Positions 1-4,553 of a DNA stretch of 5,319 nt are shown here, piece after piece. Below the pieces are notes generated by a model that worked only from the letters and a program-made list of their open reading frames with translations, was not told the origin of the DNA and ran no database searches. The stretch lies in contig DOVS01000151.1 of assembly GCA_003519965.1 (NCBI GenBank), positions 1 to 5,319 of the forward strand. Direction: 5' to 3'. The translations under genes and the position numbers were made by a program. Position 1 is the first letter of the stretch. Each line of letters begins with the position of its first letter. The stretch is from Betaproteobacteria bacterium. Lineage in GTDB: Bacteria > Pseudomonadota > Gammaproteobacteria > Burkholderiales > UBA9220.

Positions 1-28
1 CCTGTGGCGGATAGGCGGCAGAGAAAAT

Positions 29-38
29 ACGGCGCCGT
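29..38. repeat. 10-bp perfect palindrome ACGGCGCCGT
   Basis: ACGGCGCCGT is self-complementary and is flanked by AAAAT on the left and TTTCC on the right. On the + strand it looks superficially like a terminator, GC core then a T-run, but as RNA it could form only about 3 bp around a tetraloop. It may be a protein-binding palindrome or chance in GC-rich DNA. No gene is visible on its left side. Confidence 0.25.
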
Positions 39-114
39 TTTCCCTGGATTAGTCTAGATTTAGTGGGGAAAGCCATCTTAACGACATAAGTCAGAAGACC
101 TTTGTGCAGCGGGA

Positions 115-152
115 GCGCGGCGCGAATACCGCCACTATCGACGGCGCCGCGC
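115..152. repeat. GC-rich 9-bp inverted repeat upstream of the propeller gene
   Basis: GCGCGGCGC at 115-123 is the exact reverse complement of GCGCCGCGC at 144-152, with a 20-base loop between them. All nine pairs are G-C, so the hairpin would be very stable in RNA or in extruded DNA. No T-run follows on either strand, so it is not a standard intrinsic terminator. It lies about 100 bases before the beta-propeller start and could be the end of an upstream unit, a leader structure or a binding site. Confidence 0.45.
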
Positions 153-153
153 C

Positions 154-216
154 GGGAAAGCGTTCCGCGCCGTACAACAGCAGGTAAGTAAAACCCGTTG
201 CCGAGGGAAACGTTCC
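154..216. repeat. Two direct copies of a GGGAAA(G)CGTTCCGC box
   Basis: GGGAAAGCGTTCCGC at 154-168 and GGGAAACGTTCCGC at 205-218 are the same element apart from one inserted G, and start 51 bases apart. Each has dyad symmetry: GGAA, 4 or 3 bases, TTCC. They lie 38 to 100 bases before the ATG at 255, where an operator would be expected. That they bind a regulator is inference; I do not recognise the box as a known factor's site. Confidence 0.35.
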
Positions 217-243
217 GCCATTCTTTTAGTAACCTTACAACCC

Positions 244-248
244 AAGGA
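244..248 (+). promoter_or_regulatory. Ribosome binding site that fixes the propeller start at 255
   Basis: AAGGA sits six bases before ATG 255. The same frame is open back to a TTG at 198, but the translation from there begins with polar residues before the Sec signal and has no matching Shine-Dalgarno spacing. The ATG puts the n-region and hydrophobic core at the very N terminus, so 255 is preferred. Confidence 0.75.
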
Positions 249-254
249 TGCACA

Positions 255-1313
255 ATGAAAACGAACAGAGTTCTCCGCTCGGCCATCATTGGTTTATTCA
301 CCTATGGATGCTTAATAAGCGCCCTGGCGCCTGCTGCCGCCGGAAGCCTTAGCGTTGCGCCGCAAGATACGCTGCTCGGCGTATTCCCGTCCCCTCCCAG
401 AGGTCCGGGGCCGGGACGGGCGGCGTCTGTGAAACCTGGTGCTGGAATCGTGATGACCACCACTTTCGGTACGCCGCATACTCCGTCGGGTAATAGCTTT
501 TATCCCGCCTACGATTCCCTCGAGCGCATCGCTTATGTGCCAACGGTAGCAGGCGTCACGTATTTGCTGAATCCACGCACGCTAAGGACGGTCGGTCATT
601 TCAACAGCTTATCCGGCGGACGCGTCGCGCGCGTTACGCCAAACAATCGGATGCTGCTGGTATTGTCCGGCAAGAAGCTGGCGGCGTATTCGACCGGTTC
701 TGGGCATTCCCGGCTATTTATCCTGCCGGTGGGCGGAAACGCAATTGCATTGAGCCCTGACGGACGTTTTGCGTTCGTTGGCGGCAATATGAGCGCCCAT
801 CTGACCGAGATTCGATTGCCTGCGGGCCGAATCGTACACAAATTCCCCATTAAACGTTCCGGCGATCTGGTGTGGGCGCATGGACAAGTGTTCTCGGCCA
901 ATATGAAAACCGGGGTCGTCAGCGTGTTAAACCCGCACACGGGTAAAATCGTCGCCATTCCTACGCCGGAGAAGGACCCCGCCTTCAGTTACCGGAATAT
1001 CCTCGGCGCGGCGGCGGGAATCATGCAATTGGCCGTCAGTCCGGATGGGCTAAAAGTCTATGGCGCTGGTTTCTCAGGACACATCCTAGTGTTGTCCGCA
1101 CGCGATGACGCCTATCTGGGTGGAATCCCAGTAGCGGCAAATGCGAATGGGCCCAACAGGCTGAGCGGACTGGCTGTGGTCAATCACGGCAAGGACGCCG
1201 TGACCACGATCGAAAATCTTAAGGAAACGGTAGTGATTAGGCTATCGGACGGCAATATCCTTCGCGTGTTGCAAAATACGGCGGCTAATCGCTGGGTCGC
1301 TACCGGTCCCTAA
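255..1313 (+). CDS. Secreted YVTN/WD40-like beta-propeller protein, function unknown
   Basis: The 352-residue product begins with a Sec signal peptide: basic MKTNRVLR, a hydrophobic stretch at about residues 9-25, and a likely signal peptidase I site after Ala29 (APAAA-GS). The mature protein should therefore be periplasmic or extracellular. A proline/glycine-rich linker follows at residues 45-64. The rest is made of short beta-rich repeats typical of YncE/YVTN or WD40-like propellers. The clearest are SPDGRFAFVGG at about 167 and SPDGLKVYGAG at about 262, each leading into a strand that ends like a blade (for example HILVLSARD). I see no heme-binding CXXCH, no metal motif and no enzymatic signature, so a scaffold or ligand-binding role is more likely than catalysis. 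Cys19 lies in the signal core without a proper lipobox, so I do not call a lipoprotein. The gene stands alone: no same-strand neighbour follows for about 1.6 kb. The fold class is fairly sure; the function is not known. Confidence 0.85.
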   Translation: MKTNRVLRSAIIGLFTYGCLISALAPAAAGSLSVAPQDTLLGVFPSPPRGPGPGRAASVKPGAGIVMTTTFGTPHTPSGNSFYPAYDSLERIAYVPTVAGVTYLLNPRTLRTVGHFNSLSGGRVARVTPNNRMLLVLSGKKLAAYSTGSGHSRLFILPVGGNAIALSPDGRFAFVGGNMSAHLTEIRLPAGRIVHKFPIKRSGDLVWAHGQVFSANMKTGVVSVLNPHTGKIVAIPTPEKDPAFSYRNILGAAAGIMQLAVSPDGLKVYGAGFSGHILVLSARDDAYLGGIPVAANANGPNRLSGLAVVNHGKDAVTTIENLKETVVIRLSDGNILRVLQNTAANRWVATGP

Positions 1314-1315
1314 CA

Positions 1316-1393
1316 GGCGGTCAAGGCCGCCTTCATCCCGATACGGTTCTGGTGCGGGGCGCGCCGCCAGCAGCGCAAGCGCGGCGGCCTTTT
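1316..1393 (+). terminator. Candidate terminator with competing stems after the propeller gene
   Basis: Beginning three bases after the stop codon there are four GC-rich arms: A GGCGG 1316-1320, B AAGGCCGCC 1323-1331, C GCCGCC 1363-1368 and D GGCGGCCTT 1383-1391. B pairs perfectly with D over 9 bp. C pairs with D over 6 bp around an inner GCG-CAAG-CGC hairpin, giving a stem directly before CTTTTC. A can pair with B over 5 bp. The C:D form resembles an intrinsic terminator with a short T-run (1390-1393). A:B and C:D can coexist, while B:D excludes both. This is seen in the sequence; termination activity is inferred. Confidence 0.4.
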
Positions 1394-1576
1394 CGTATCT
1401 GAAATGCAATCTTTTGATGCGTCGGGCGCGCTCTATATTCTGCACGAGGCCGGCCGGATGAACGGGGGCGCACTGGAAAAACCAACGTATACCGTGCTTT
1501 CTGATTAAAAATATCGCCTTGAGAAAGGCATGATGAATATTTTATGGCCGCGCAAGCTAAGTAATCTCCAGGAGTT

Positions 1577-1610
1577 ATTCACCGCGCGGACATTTGTTTG
1601 CGCGGTGAAT
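1577..1610. repeat. Perfect 11-bp inverted repeat
   Basis: ATTCACCGCGC at 1577-1587 is exactly complementary to GCGCGGTGAAT at 1600-1610, around a 12-base loop that is T-rich at its 3' end. No mismatch or bulge is present. Neither side ends in a T-run, so it is not a simple terminator. It could be a stable hairpin in an RNA or a dyad operator. Confidence 0.6.
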
Positions 1611-1694
1611 CGTCTAGTCTCATGCCCGTTCAATCTCGTCAACACGGCTTGGAAAGTGGTAACGCCGAAAAATCAACCGCCAGAAAATCTTCGC

Positions 1695-1785
1695 AGCCAG
1701 CCGCCAATATGACCAGCATTAGGAGCGTTGCGCTATAGCGCTCGCTCCATTGCGCCAAGGGGGTCGGTATGGGGCTGGCTTTTTT
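1695..1785 (+). terminator. Nested two-stem structure ending in T6, possible terminator or small-RNA 3' end
   Basis: An outer stem AGCCAGCC 1695-1702 pairs perfectly over 8 bp with GGCTGGCT 1773-1780, and T bases follow at once through 1785. Inside it lies a second element, GGAGCG 1722-1727 pairing with CGCTCC 1743-1748. That encloses the 12-bp palindrome GCGCTATAGCGC at 1730-1741, with a TT/T internal loop. A stem that ends exactly at a T-run is what an intrinsic terminator on the + strand looks like, but the 70-base enclosed segment is much longer than a usual loop. No annotated + strand gene is close upstream, so it would end either a long propeller mRNA or an unannotated RNA. The pairing is seen; the function is inferred. 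Confidence 0.4.
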
Positions 1786-1807
1786 CTCCCGATTATTATG
1801 TCGGCGC

Positions 1808-2476
1808 CTAGGCGCGCGTCGAGTGCGATTCGTTCGCCACGGCGTGTTGCGCGGCTTCCGGCGGGTCATCGAAAAAATCCACAATACCTGTTTCCAGCGA
1901 ATACTCCGCGCCCACGACAAGCAATCCGTCGTGCTGAATCAGTTGTTCGATCACCTGCGATCCACGCCGCAAGCGGTCTACGGATGCGCGAATGTTCGCG
2001 CGGACAGCGTGCCGCAACAGCGCATGCGGGTTCTGCCGGGGCCGCACCGCCACTAGCGTTTCCACGGCGGGACGGATGCGGTCGACAATCGAACGGAGAT
2101 TCGGCGAGCGATTTTCCGTCGGGCGTTCGAGTTCTTCCAGCGTTGCGAGGACGGCGCCGCACCGAGAGTGCCCCAAGACCACGACAAGGCGGGTGCCGAA
2201 GCGTTCCGCCGCGAACTCGATGCTGCCGATTTGAGACGGCGCAACGATGTTGCCGGCTACGCGGATCACGAATAAATCGCCCAAACCTTGATCGAAGATG
2301 ATTTCCGCGGGCGCGCGCGAGTCCGAGCAACCGAGGATAATGGCGAATGGCGATTGGCCTGTCACCAGCGCGTCACGGCGTTCTTGGCTAGCGGATGCGC
2401 CACGGCCGCCGGTGTCCGACGCGAAGCGGCGGTTCCCTTCTCGTAGGCGATTGAGCGCTTTTAGCGCTGAGAGCAT
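1808..2476 (-). CDS. Beta-class carbonic anhydrase
   Basis: The 222-residue product is a beta-carbonic anhydrase, a cytoplasmic zinc enzyme that interconverts CO2 and bicarbonate. The family signature is complete. CSDSR at 50-54 gives zinc ligand Cys50 and the Asp52/Arg54 dyad; the RVAGN segment is at 72-76; GHSRCGAV at 102-109 gives ligands His103 and Cys106. The C-terminal strand VVGAEYSLETGIVDFF at 187-202 also fits, as does the N-terminal helix (LREGNRRF, 11-18). Length is usual for bacterial members. The start is set by an AGGAGG eight bases upstream. An in-frame ATG 84 bases further up would add a basic, unconserved 28-residue leader with no good ribosome site. There is no signal peptide. 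The gene is monocistronic here, divergent from transaldolase and facing the structured region at 1314-1807. It may supply bicarbonate for carboxylation or balance CO2; the neighbours do not prove which. Confidence 0.95.
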   Translation of the reverse strand: MLSALKALNRLREGNRRFASDTGGRGASASQERRDALVTGQSPFAIILGCSDSRAPAEIIFDQGLGDLFVIRVAGNIVAPSQIGSIEFAAERFGTRLVVVLGHSRCGAVLATLEELERPTENRSPNLRSIVDRIRPAVETLVAVRPRQNPHALLRHAVRANIRASVDRLRRGSQVIEQLIQHDGLLVVGAEYSLETGIVDFFDDPPEAAQHAVANESHSTRA

Positions 2477-2484
2477 TGGTGCGT

Positions 2485-2490
2485 CCTCCT
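2485..2490 (-). promoter_or_regulatory. Strong ribosome binding site of the carbonic anhydrase
   Basis: On the minus strand AGGAGG, within AAGGAGGA, lies eight bases before the ATG at 2476. It is close to a perfect anti-16S match and decides in favour of this start over the in-frame ATG at 2560. Confidence 0.85.
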
Positions 2491-2773
2491 TCTGATCAAA
2501 ATGGCCGGAAGCATAGCGAAGCGCATTGGTTCGGGCCGGACGCCGTGCTGACCGGCGCATTTAGCGGCCAAGCGCAGCGATGCGTTCCTCCGGCGCCCGC
2601 CGTCCGGGACGGATCTTGACGTTCGCCGGGATAGCCGTTGTTGTATTATGCCGCATGCGCCGTGGTTTGGTCGCGCGCTGTTTTCTGGAACGACGCGAAT
2701 TAACGAATAAATAGCGGCGGATGAACAATCGATGCCAATCGCTGTCTTTCAAACTACAATTTAACCGTTGGGC

Positions 2774-2779
2774 TATGAT
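2774..2779 (+). promoter_or_regulatory. Weak candidate -10 box for transaldolase
   Basis: TATGAT matches TATAAT at five of six positions. A start about 2785-2787 would give a leader of some 140 bases carrying both hairpins described at 2807-2866. No recognisable -35 hexamer stands at the right distance, so the promoter would be activator-dependent or wrongly called. Confidence 0.25.
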
Positions 2780-2806
2780 ACCGTATGCCGGTCACGGGAA
2801 CGCATA

Positions 2807-2866
2807 AAGCGCCCGCCTCGGTTTCGCAACTTTGCCGGAAAGGCGGCGCTTGCCGCAATCAGCGGC
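2807..2866 (+). promoter_or_regulatory. Two adjacent hairpins in the transaldolase leader
   Basis: The first hairpin pairs AAGCGCC 2807-2813 with GGCGCTT 2845-2851. After a one-base bulge it continues with GCC 2815-2817 and GGC 2842-2844: ten pairs closing a 24-base loop. The second starts on the next base: GCCGC 2852-2856, loop AATCA, GCGGC 2862-2866. No T-run follows, so this is not an intrinsic terminator. It may be a structured 5' leader or mRNA stabiliser. I see no known riboswitch consensus. Confidence 0.4.
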
Positions 2867-2877
2867 GGCTTAGCGTG

Positions 2878-2891
2878 TTAATCGCGATTAA
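2878..2891. promoter_or_regulatory. Perfect 14-bp palindrome TTAATCGCGATTAA, possible operator
   Basis: TTAATCGCGATTAA is self-complementary over all 14 bases. It sits 33 bases before the transaldolase ATG and just upstream of a -10-like TATTAC at 2900-2905. AT-rich arms with a CGCG centre suit a dimeric DNA-binding regulator. Which protein would bind is unknown; the role is inferred from symmetry and position. Confidence 0.4.
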
Positions 2892-2924
2892 TTTAGCCGT
2901 ATTACCTGAATTGAGGAGAGCACT

Positions 2925-4004
2925 ATGAACCCTTTGCTGGAGATCAAACGCACCGGCCAGCACATCTGGCTCGACAATTTGTCGCGCACCTTGCTGCAAG
3001 AAAATACGTTAAAAAACCTTATCCAGCAGGATGGCGTTTCTGGAGTCACGTCCAACCCCAGCATTTTTTACAAAGCGGTGTCCGAAAGTCCCTATTACCG
3101 GGAGGAGCTGGAGAAGCTGAAAGCCTTGCCCTTAGACGAAAATGCGCGTTATGAACGGTTGGCCGTTCCCGATATTCAGGCGGCGTGCGATTTGCTGCGC
3201 CCGGTATTCGAGCAGAGCGAGGGCGACGACGGCTACGTCAGTTTGGAGGTCTCTCCCCTTCTCGCGTACGACGAGGAGCAAACAATTAGCGAAGCGCACC
3301 GGCTGGCGGGTTTGGTCGGCCGCGATAACTTGCTGATTAAAGTGCCTGCCACACCCGAGGGAATCCGGGCGTTCGAACGGCTCATCGGCGACGGTGTTAA
3401 TGTGAATGTGACGCTGATGTTTTCCTTGCGGCATGTAGAGAATGTCGCGCACAGTTATCTTCGCGGTTTGCGCCAGTGGGCGAGCAAGGGTAATTCCCCG
3501 CGTCCGATCAAGGCGGTGGCCAGCGTGTTTCTCAGCCGGGTGGACACGTTGGTGGATAAGCGGCTGGAGACGCTCGGTTCGCCGCAGGCGCTGGCGCTGC
3601 GCGGCCAGGCCGCCGTTTCCATGGCAAAGCTCGCCTATCAGCGTTATTTACGGGTATTTCACAGCGATGGTTTCAGCGAAATGCGCGATGCGGGCGGCCG
3701 TCCGCAATATCTGTTGTGGGCGAGCACCGGCGCCAAGAACGCCGCATATAGCGATGTGCTTTACGTCGAACCGCTCATCGGCCCGGAAACCATTAATACG
3801 ATGCCGGACGCCACGATTGCGGCGGTCCGCGATCATGGCCGGGTGAGTTCCGTGTTAACCGAAGGGTTGGATGAAGCCGAGGCGCGTTATCAGGCGCTGG
3901 GAAATTTGGGCGTCGATCTCGACGAGGTGGGCGAACAGCTTCAGCAGGAAGGCGTCAAGCTGTTCGACGAAGCCTTTGCCAAGCTGATGGCGCTAATGCG
4001 CTAG
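2925..4004 (+). CDS. tal: Transaldolase, long single-domain form
   Basis: The 359-residue product is transaldolase, which moves a dihydroxyacetone unit between sugar phosphates (sedoheptulose 7-phosphate plus glyceraldehyde 3-phosphate to erythrose 4-phosphate plus fructose 6-phosphate). It works in the cytoplasm in the non-oxidative pentose phosphate pathway, or in the rearrangement phase of ribulose monophosphate cycles. Family motifs run in order: IWLDNLSR (14-21, Asp17), GVTSNPSIF (40-48), the SLEVSP strand (106-111), LLIKVPATPEG (136-146) with the Schiff-base Lys139, NVNVTLMFS, the ASVFLSRVDTLVDKRL phosphate-binding stretch, and LLWASTGAK. The length matches the roughly 360-residue form of cyanobacteria, actinobacteria and many proteobacteria, not the shorter E. 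coli TalB type. No isomerase domain is fused. The start is supported by GAGGAG six bases upstream. Its stop lies 6 bp from that of the convergent FKBP gene. Confidence 0.95.
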   Translation: MNPLLEIKRTGQHIWLDNLSRTLLQENTLKNLIQQDGVSGVTSNPSIFYKAVSESPYYREELEKLKALPLDENARYERLAVPDIQAACDLLRPVFEQSEGDDGYVSLEVSPLLAYDEEQTISEAHRLAGLVGRDNLLIKVPATPEGIRAFERLIGDGVNVNVTLMFSLRHVENVAHSYLRGLRQWASKGNSPRPIKAVASVFLSRVDTLVDKRLETLGSPQALALRGQAAVSMAKLAYQRYLRVFHSDGFSEMRDAGGRPQYLLWASTGAKNAAYSDVLYVEPLIGPETINTMPDATIAAVRDHGRVSSVLTEGLDEAEARYQALGNLGVDLDEVGEQLQQEGVKLFDEAFAKLMALMR

Positions 4005-4010
4005 ACGCGG

Positions 4011-4502
4011 TTAATGCATCTGCGGGGGCATGCTGTCGAACGGTGCGCCGTTGGCGATTTCCTCGCGGGATGCGTCGCGCACGGCCGAGACATTCACGAC
4101 AAAGGTCACTGTTTTCCCGGCGAGCGAGTGGTTGGCGTCGATGGTCAGCTTGCCGTCCTCGATATGGCTGACGGTAAATAGCAAGGTCTCCCCTTCGTCG
4201 TTCTGGAATTCCACTTCGGCGCCGATGCGGTGAAATTCCGGAGGGACATTGTCGAGATCGTCGGTATAGGTCAGTTCGGGACGGCGCTCGCCAAAGCCTT
4301 CTTCCGGCGTTAGCGTCACTTCCACCCGCTCGCCGACCGTTTTTCCCTCTAGCGCGGTTTCGATCTTTTCGAATAGCTCGCTGCCGCCTCCATGGATATA
4401 CCCGACGGGAAGATCGGATTGCTCGAAAACGGTCCCCTGGTCGTCGAGGATCGAGTAGGTAAGGTAAACGGCCTTGTGCTTGCCGACTTTCTCATCAGAC
4501 AT
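4011..4502 (-). CDS. FKBP-type peptidyl-prolyl cis-trans isomerase, SlyD/SlpA-like
   Basis: The 163-residue product is a cytoplasmic FKBP-type prolyl isomerase and chaperone of the SlyD/SlpA group. The FKBP fold is split. The first part covers about residues 8-68 (VYLTYSILDDQGTVFEQSD, then ETALEGKTVGERVEVTLTPE). An insert-in-flap chaperone domain follows at about 70-120. The fold then resumes with the diagnostic IDANHSLAGKTVTFVVNV at 121-138. The tail (REEIANGAPFDSMPPQMH) is short and lacks the His/Cys/Asp-rich metal-binding extension of E. coli SlyD, so nickel delivery is not supported and SlpA (FkpB)-like or generic chaperone work is more likely. There is no signal peptide. The ribosome site is weak: only GGA stands in the right place, seven bases before the ATG, after an A/T-rich spacer. 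The gene follows the glucanotransferase by 51 bp on the same strand and may be transcribed with it. Confidence 0.92.
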   Translation of the reverse strand: MSDEKVGKHKAVYLTYSILDDQGTVFEQSDLPVGYIHGGGSELFEKIETALEGKTVGERVEVTLTPEEGFGERRPELTYTDDLDNVPPEFHRIGAEVEFQNDEGETLLFTVSHIEDGKLTIDANHSLAGKTVTFVVNVSAVRDASREEIANGAPFDSMPPQMH

Positions 4503-4514
4503 AAATAAATCCGC

Positions 4515-4536
4515 AGGTAAAACGGCTAGTTTACCT
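4515..4536. promoter_or_regulatory. 22-bp hyphenated palindrome AGGTAAA-N8-TTTACCT
   Basis: AGGTAAA 4515-4521 and TTTACCT 4530-4536 are perfect inverted copies around ACGGCTAG. The site lies between the glucanotransferase stop and the FKBP start, its near edge 12 bases before the FKBP ATG. No T-run follows, so it is unlikely to be a terminator. It could be an operator for the FKBP gene or an mRNA hairpin that hides or spaces the weak ribosome site. A partial copy, AGGTAAACGGC, occurs inside the FKBP coding region at 4462-4472. Confidence 0.45.
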
Positions 4537-4553
4537 CATGGGCCGACGCCGCG

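Larger units (their letters stand above)
1314..1807. other. 494-bp gene-poor, structure-rich intergenic region
   Basis: I find no convincing protein gene. A 34-codon frame at 1404-1508 (+) has no ribosome binding site. A 60-codon frame at 1530-1712 (+) has its purine-rich stretch (GAGAAAGG, 1521-1528) too close to the first ATG, and a perfect 11-bp inverted repeat runs through it. The region does hold several secondary structures listed separately, plus a small GCCTT-GAGA-AAGGC hairpin with a GNRA-type loop at 1516-1529. The pattern suggests a long structured 3' UTR, a small RNA, or decayed DNA. Confidence 0.6.
2477..2924. other. 448-bp divergent control region between carbonic anhydrase and transaldolase
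   Basis: Both genes read outward from here, so both promoters should lie in it. No convincing gene is present: a 63-codon minus-strand frame at 2561-2752 begins with TTG, has no Shine-Dalgarno and resembles no family I know. Candidate -10 boxes are TATGAT at 2774-2779 (+) and CATAAT at 2650-2645 (-); neither has a good -35 at 16-18 bases. CCGTCCGGGACGG at 2600-2612 is a small odd palindrome. The right third holds the hairpins and palindrome listed separately. Confidence 0.6.

Noticed and set aside
1..57. Possible C-terminal end of an upstream + strand gene at the left edge
   Set aside because: Two frames stay open to TAG at 50-52 and 55-57, but 16 to 18 codons are too few to tell a gene end from chance.
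198..254. TTG start extending the propeller protein by 19 residues
   Set aside because: It would bury the signal peptide behind a polar stretch and lacks the well-spaced AAGGA that precedes ATG 255.
1404..1508. 34-codon + strand frame following the propeller gene in the same frame
   Set aside because: It has no ribosome binding site and is too short to judge. It might be a read-through tail after the TAA at 1311, but nothing supports read-through.
1530..1712. 60-codon + strand frame in the intergenic region
   Set aside because: The Shine-Dalgarno-like stretch is too close to the ATG, the frame runs through a perfect 11-bp inverted repeat, and the translation looks like no known protein.
1639..1920. 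Minus-strand frame with a lipobox-like MLVILAAGC segment
   Set aside because: The segment is only about 26 residues from its nearest Met to the stop, lacks a basic n-region, and the frame overlaps the carbonic anhydrase in another frame.
2477..2560. N-terminal extension of the carbonic anhydrase from the ATG at 2560
   Set aside because: The extra 28 residues are basic and not family-like, and the optimal AGGAGG lies before the internal ATG at 2476.
2616..2649. TTGACG and TATTAT as a + strand promoter
   Set aside because: The spacer is 22 bases, too long for a sigma-70 promoter, and no better hexamer stands at 16-18 bases.
2561..2752. 63-codon minus-strand frame in the divergent region
   Set aside because: It starts with TTG, has no Shine-Dalgarno, an Arg-rich composition typical of a random GC-rich frame, and occupies the expected promoter region.
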